Source: Brevundimonas nasdae
GTDB taxonomy: Bacteria; Pseudomonadota; Alphaproteobacteria; Caulobacterales; Caulobacteraceae
Direction of reading: 5' to 3'
Assembly (NCBI RefSeq): GCF_016654005.1
Contig: NZ_JAEPWN010000008.1
Span: forward strand, 1-64,000
Length of the DNA stretch: 64,000 nt
Part shown: piece by piece, positions 61,800 through 64,000 of the stretch
Position numbering within the stretch: position 1 is the stretch's first letter
Layout of the letters: each line of letters starts with the position of its first letter
Translations under genes and position numbers: made by a program
Notes under the pieces: model-generated
What the model saw: the letters and a program-made list of their open reading frames with translations, nothing else
Told to the model about the DNA's origin: nothing
Database searches by the model: none

Positions 61800-63746
61800 A
61801 TGCAGCAACTGATGTTTGACATCGATGGACCCCGGTTTGTCGATGCCCAGGGGCGGCACGCCATCCTGCGCGGGGTCAATCTGGGCGGTGATACGAAGCT
61901 GCCGTTCGGTCATGACGGGCGGAACCCGCCGCGCGATTTTGCGGACCACCGCGACGTCAGCTTTGTGGGGCGTCCTTTCCCGCTGGACCAGGCCGACGAG
62001 CATCTGTCGCGGATCAAGAGCTGGGGCTTCAACGTCCTGCGCCTGCTGACCACCTGGGAGGCGGTCGAGCACGCGGGTCAGGGCCAGTATGACGAGGCCT
62101 ATCTGGATTATCTGACCGCCGTCTGCACCAAGGCCAACGACTATGGATTGGCGGTCTTCATCGACTTCCACCAGGACGTCTGGAGCCGGATGAGCGGCGG
62201 CGACGGGGCACCCGGCTGGGTGTTCGAGGCGGTGGGGCTGAACCTGGCGGCCTTTGACGCCGCCGACGCGGTTCATGTGATGCAGCAGCGGTATGACTAT
62301 GCGTCCAGCGAGCATCGTCAGGAAGACCGCTATCCGATGATGAGCTGGCCGCGGAATTATCAGATGCCGGTCAACGGCGTGATGTGGACCGCCTTCTTCG
62401 CCGGGGCGACCCTGACGCCGGACTGGATCGTCGATGGGCGCAATGTGCAGGACTTCCTGCAGGAGACCTATCTGGGCGCCATGCGCGCGGTGGCGGAACG
62501 CCTGAGGGATCTGCCGAACGTGCTGGGCTTCGACAGCCTGAATGAACCGGCGCTGGGCTGGGTCGGGCAGAAGGTGTCGGAACGCCGCGACGGGCCGGAC
62601 GCCAGCAACGCGACGCCGATCTGGTCGGGGCCGCTGTGGACGCCGCTGGATTGTCTGAAGGCGGCGCGGGGCCTGCCTGTGCGCCTGCCGGTCATGAAAC
62701 GCACCGGCATTGGCAAGCCTGAGGTGGTCGGCGAGACCGACCTGAACCCCAACGGCGTCTCGATCTGGCTGAACGATGGGCCTGACCCGTTCGAGGTTGC
62801 CGGCGCATGGTCGTTGGTCGACGGCGTGGCGACCGTGGGAGACGAAGACTTCTTCCGCATCCGCGACGGTCGGGCCATCGACCACGAGCACGACTTCATG
62901 GCCCCGTTCTTTGCGCGGGTCGCGGCCTCGATCCGCAGCGTGCGCGCCGACTGGCTGCTGTTCGGTGAGATGTGTCCCTATCTGATGATCCAGGGCAAGA
63001 CCTTCCCCCAGCCCATGCCGGAACGCACCGTCAACGCCAGCCACTGGTACGATGTCGAGATTCTGGGAACCAAGCGTTACGATTCGGATACGCCAGGCAA
63101 CGACCGCAGCCAGCGTTACGCCTTCCAACTGGGCTTCATCCGCGCCATGGGATTGGCGATGCGAGAGGGCGGGGCGCCGACCCTGATCGGCGAGTTCGGC
63201 ATCCCCTACGACATGAACGACGGCGAGGCGTTCGAACGCTGGGCCGAGGGCGATCATGGTGCCGATGTCTGGCGCGCCCATTCGCAGGCACTGGGCACCA
63301 TGTATGACACGATGGACCAGCTTCTGCTGTCCTCGACCCAGTGGAACTATTCGGCGACCAACGCCAATGACCTGCGGATCGGCGACGGCTGGAACCAGGA
63401 GGACCTGTCCATCTATTCGCCCGACCAGACGACGTCAGAGAATGATCCGGCGTCTGGTAGTCGCGCGCTGGAGGGCTTTTCTCGCCCCTATGTCCAGCGC
63501 GGGCAGGGCGTGATCGCATCGATGGCGTTCGACGCGAAGTCGCTGCGTCTGACGGCGGTGATCGAGGTGGATGAGGCGGTCACGGGGGCGACGGAGATCT
63601 TCGTGCCGAACTGGCGCTATCCCGACGGCGTCGCCGTGGCCCTGTCGGGCGTTCCGGCGGACTGGATCCATGACACGGTTTCGCAGATCGTGCGGGTCAA
63701 GGCGTCGGGCGCGGGAACCCTGAAGATCGAACTGACGGCCGGATAG
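61800..63746 (+). CDS. Glycoside hydrolase family 5, endoglycoceramidase-like
   Basis: A 648-residue (beta/alpha)8 glycosidase. ILRGVNLGGDTKLPF and WGFNVLRLLTTWEAVEHAG are typical of endoglycoceramidase-type GH5 enzymes. The acid/base Glu is in GFDSLNEPALGW; the nucleophile Glu in TLIGEFGIPYD. A C-terminal beta-sandwich (about 560-648) ends the chain. No signal peptide is visible, so it may act inside the cell on imported glycosides. It is divergent from the GPH transporter. Exact substrate (glycosphingolipid, steryl glucoside or other) is uncertain. Confidence 0.8.
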   Translation: MQQLMFDIDGPRFVDAQGRHAILRGVNLGGDTKLPFGHDGRNPPRDFADHRDVSFVGRPFPLDQADEHLSRIKSWGFNVLRLLTTWEAVEHAGQGQYDEAYLDYLTAVCTKANDYGLAVFIDFHQDVWSRMSGGDGAPGWVFEAVGLNLAAFDAADAVHVMQQRYDYASSEHRQEDRYPMMSWPRNYQMPVNGVMWTAFFAGATLTPDWIVDGRNVQDFLQETYLGAMRAVAERLRDLPNVLGFDSLNEPALGWVGQKVSERRDGPDASNATPIWSGPLWTPLDCLKAARGLPVRLPVMKRTGIGKPEVVGETDLNPNGVSIWLNDGPDPFEVAGAWSLVDGVATVGDEDFFRIRDGRAIDHEHDFMAPFFARVAASIRSVRADWLLFGEMCPYLMIQGKTFPQPMPERTVNASHWYDVEILGTKRYDSDTPGNDRSQRYAFQLGFIRAMGLAMREGGAPTLIGEFGIPYDMNDGEAFERWAEGDHGADVWRAHSQALGTMYDTMDQLLLSSTQWNYSATNANDLRIGDGWNQEDLSIYSPDQTTSENDPASGSRALEGFSRPYVQRGQGVIASMAFDAKSLRLTAVIEVDEAVTGATEIFVPNWRYPDGVAVALSGVPADWIHDTVSQIVRVKASGAGTLKIELTAG

Positions 63747-63755
63747 GCGGAATGG

Positions 63756-63782
63756 AAAGGGGGGCTGCGAGGCTCCCCTTTT
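63756..63782 (+). terminator. Terminator after the GH5 gene
   Basis: Arms AAAGGGG and CCCCTTT around the loop GGCTGCGAGGCT, ending in TTTT. It may serve both converging genes. Confidence 0.7.
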
Positions 63783-63787
63783 GTGCG

Positions 63788-64000
63788 TCAGCGTGGCGCG
63801 GCGTTCAGCGAATCCCGCAGTCGGCCCAGCGCATCCAGACGCTGCGTATTCGGAACCGGTCCCACGGTGACGCCGTCGTTGCCGATCAGCAGGGCGCGGT
63901 CGGTCCGGGCGTCATAGCGGGGCCAGGCGGGGTGGTTGGCGGCGTCGGGGCGGCCGTCACGGGCGAAGGCGACCCAGTAGTCGGCCAGGGCGGCGGCGGT
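63788..64000 (-). CDS. Type-B carboxylesterase, 3' end only
   Basis: The last 70 residues of a minus-strand gene that runs off the window, ending at TGA (63790-63788). The encoded ADYWVAFARDGRPDAAN and HPAWPRYDARTDRALLI match the conserved C-terminal YW..FA..G.PN...P.WP.Y region of para-nitrobenzyl-esterase-type carboxylesterases. The active site lies outside the window. Confidence 0.8.
   Translation of the reverse strand, partial: TAAALADYWVAFARDGRPDAANHPAWPRYDARTDRALLIGNDGVTVGPVPNTQRLDALGRLRDSLNAAPR

Overview
The window looks like an alphaproteobacterial chromosome, most likely Caulobacteraceae and Brevundimonas-like. This rests on the high GC content, the many TonB/RND/TolC envelope genes, the Ku-LigD pair and the overall protein character; no rRNA or tRNA is present to confirm it. 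The window divides into an acquired left end (1 to about 14.57 kb) and an ordinary but interesting chromosomal part (14.58 to 64 kb).

Acquired region. The window opens with a complete IS6100 (2-881) that cuts into an AbiEii-type nucleotidyltransferase toxin gene. A DUF4145-like/SF1 helicase and a TPR/OB-fold protein follow as a tightly coupled pair. At 6662-6680 and again at 14554-14572 lie 19-bp repeats (18/19 identical) that encode the last residues of GMP synthase (Ile-Glu-Trp-Glu-stop). These are att sites of guaA-specific integration. They frame a 7.9-kb island that starts with a P4-type tyrosine integrase and carries a HEPN-type Abi protein, a small membrane ORF, a nucleotidyltransferase overlapping a HExxH metalloprotease, an sce7726-family nuclease-like protein, a 5'-truncated beta-family gene and a truncated second recombinase. 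Neither att copy is attached to the guaA body, so the left segment is probably the end of another island in a tandem array whose intact guaA lies upstream of the window.

Chromosome 14.6-30.3 kb. A minus-strand operon under a cobalamin riboswitch encodes MesX (DUF1852), a core-MetE methionine synthase (MesD-like) and a flavin reductase, i.e. B12-independent methionine synthesis. Ku and LigD (NHEJ) converge. A czc-type cluster follows: small His-rich protein, CzcC, CzcB, CzcA and a P1B-type ATPase.

29.5-46 kb. A TonB receptor, an exported GST-like protein, a cytosolic GST and a TetR gene lie on the minus strand, with two copies of the operator AGTGACG-N4-CGTCACT in the gaps. Next come an acyl-CoA synthetase divergent from acyl-CoA dehydrogenase and SDR genes, a double-domain TetR, an MDR oxidoreductase, a MarR/TetX-like monooxygenase divergent pair, and an ECF sigma-FecR-Cfa operon.

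46.1-56.7 kb. A compact plus-strand run, mostly with 4-bp start/stop overlaps, encodes a HAD phosphatase, class III aminotransferase, arginase-fold hydrolase, two SMR-like proteins, a GxCxG alpha/beta hydrolase, a GNAT/FemAB-like transferase and a complete tripartite ABC exporter. It reads as synthesis plus export of an unidentified amine-containing metabolite or lipid, and is the best candidate here for an undescribed system.

56.8-64 kb. After a nested palindromic intergenic repeat come a minus-strand operon (GPH transporter, tannase/feruloyl-esterase-like protein, acyl-CoA ligase), a divergent GH5 endoglycoceramidase-like glycosidase, and the 3' end of a type-B carboxylesterase.
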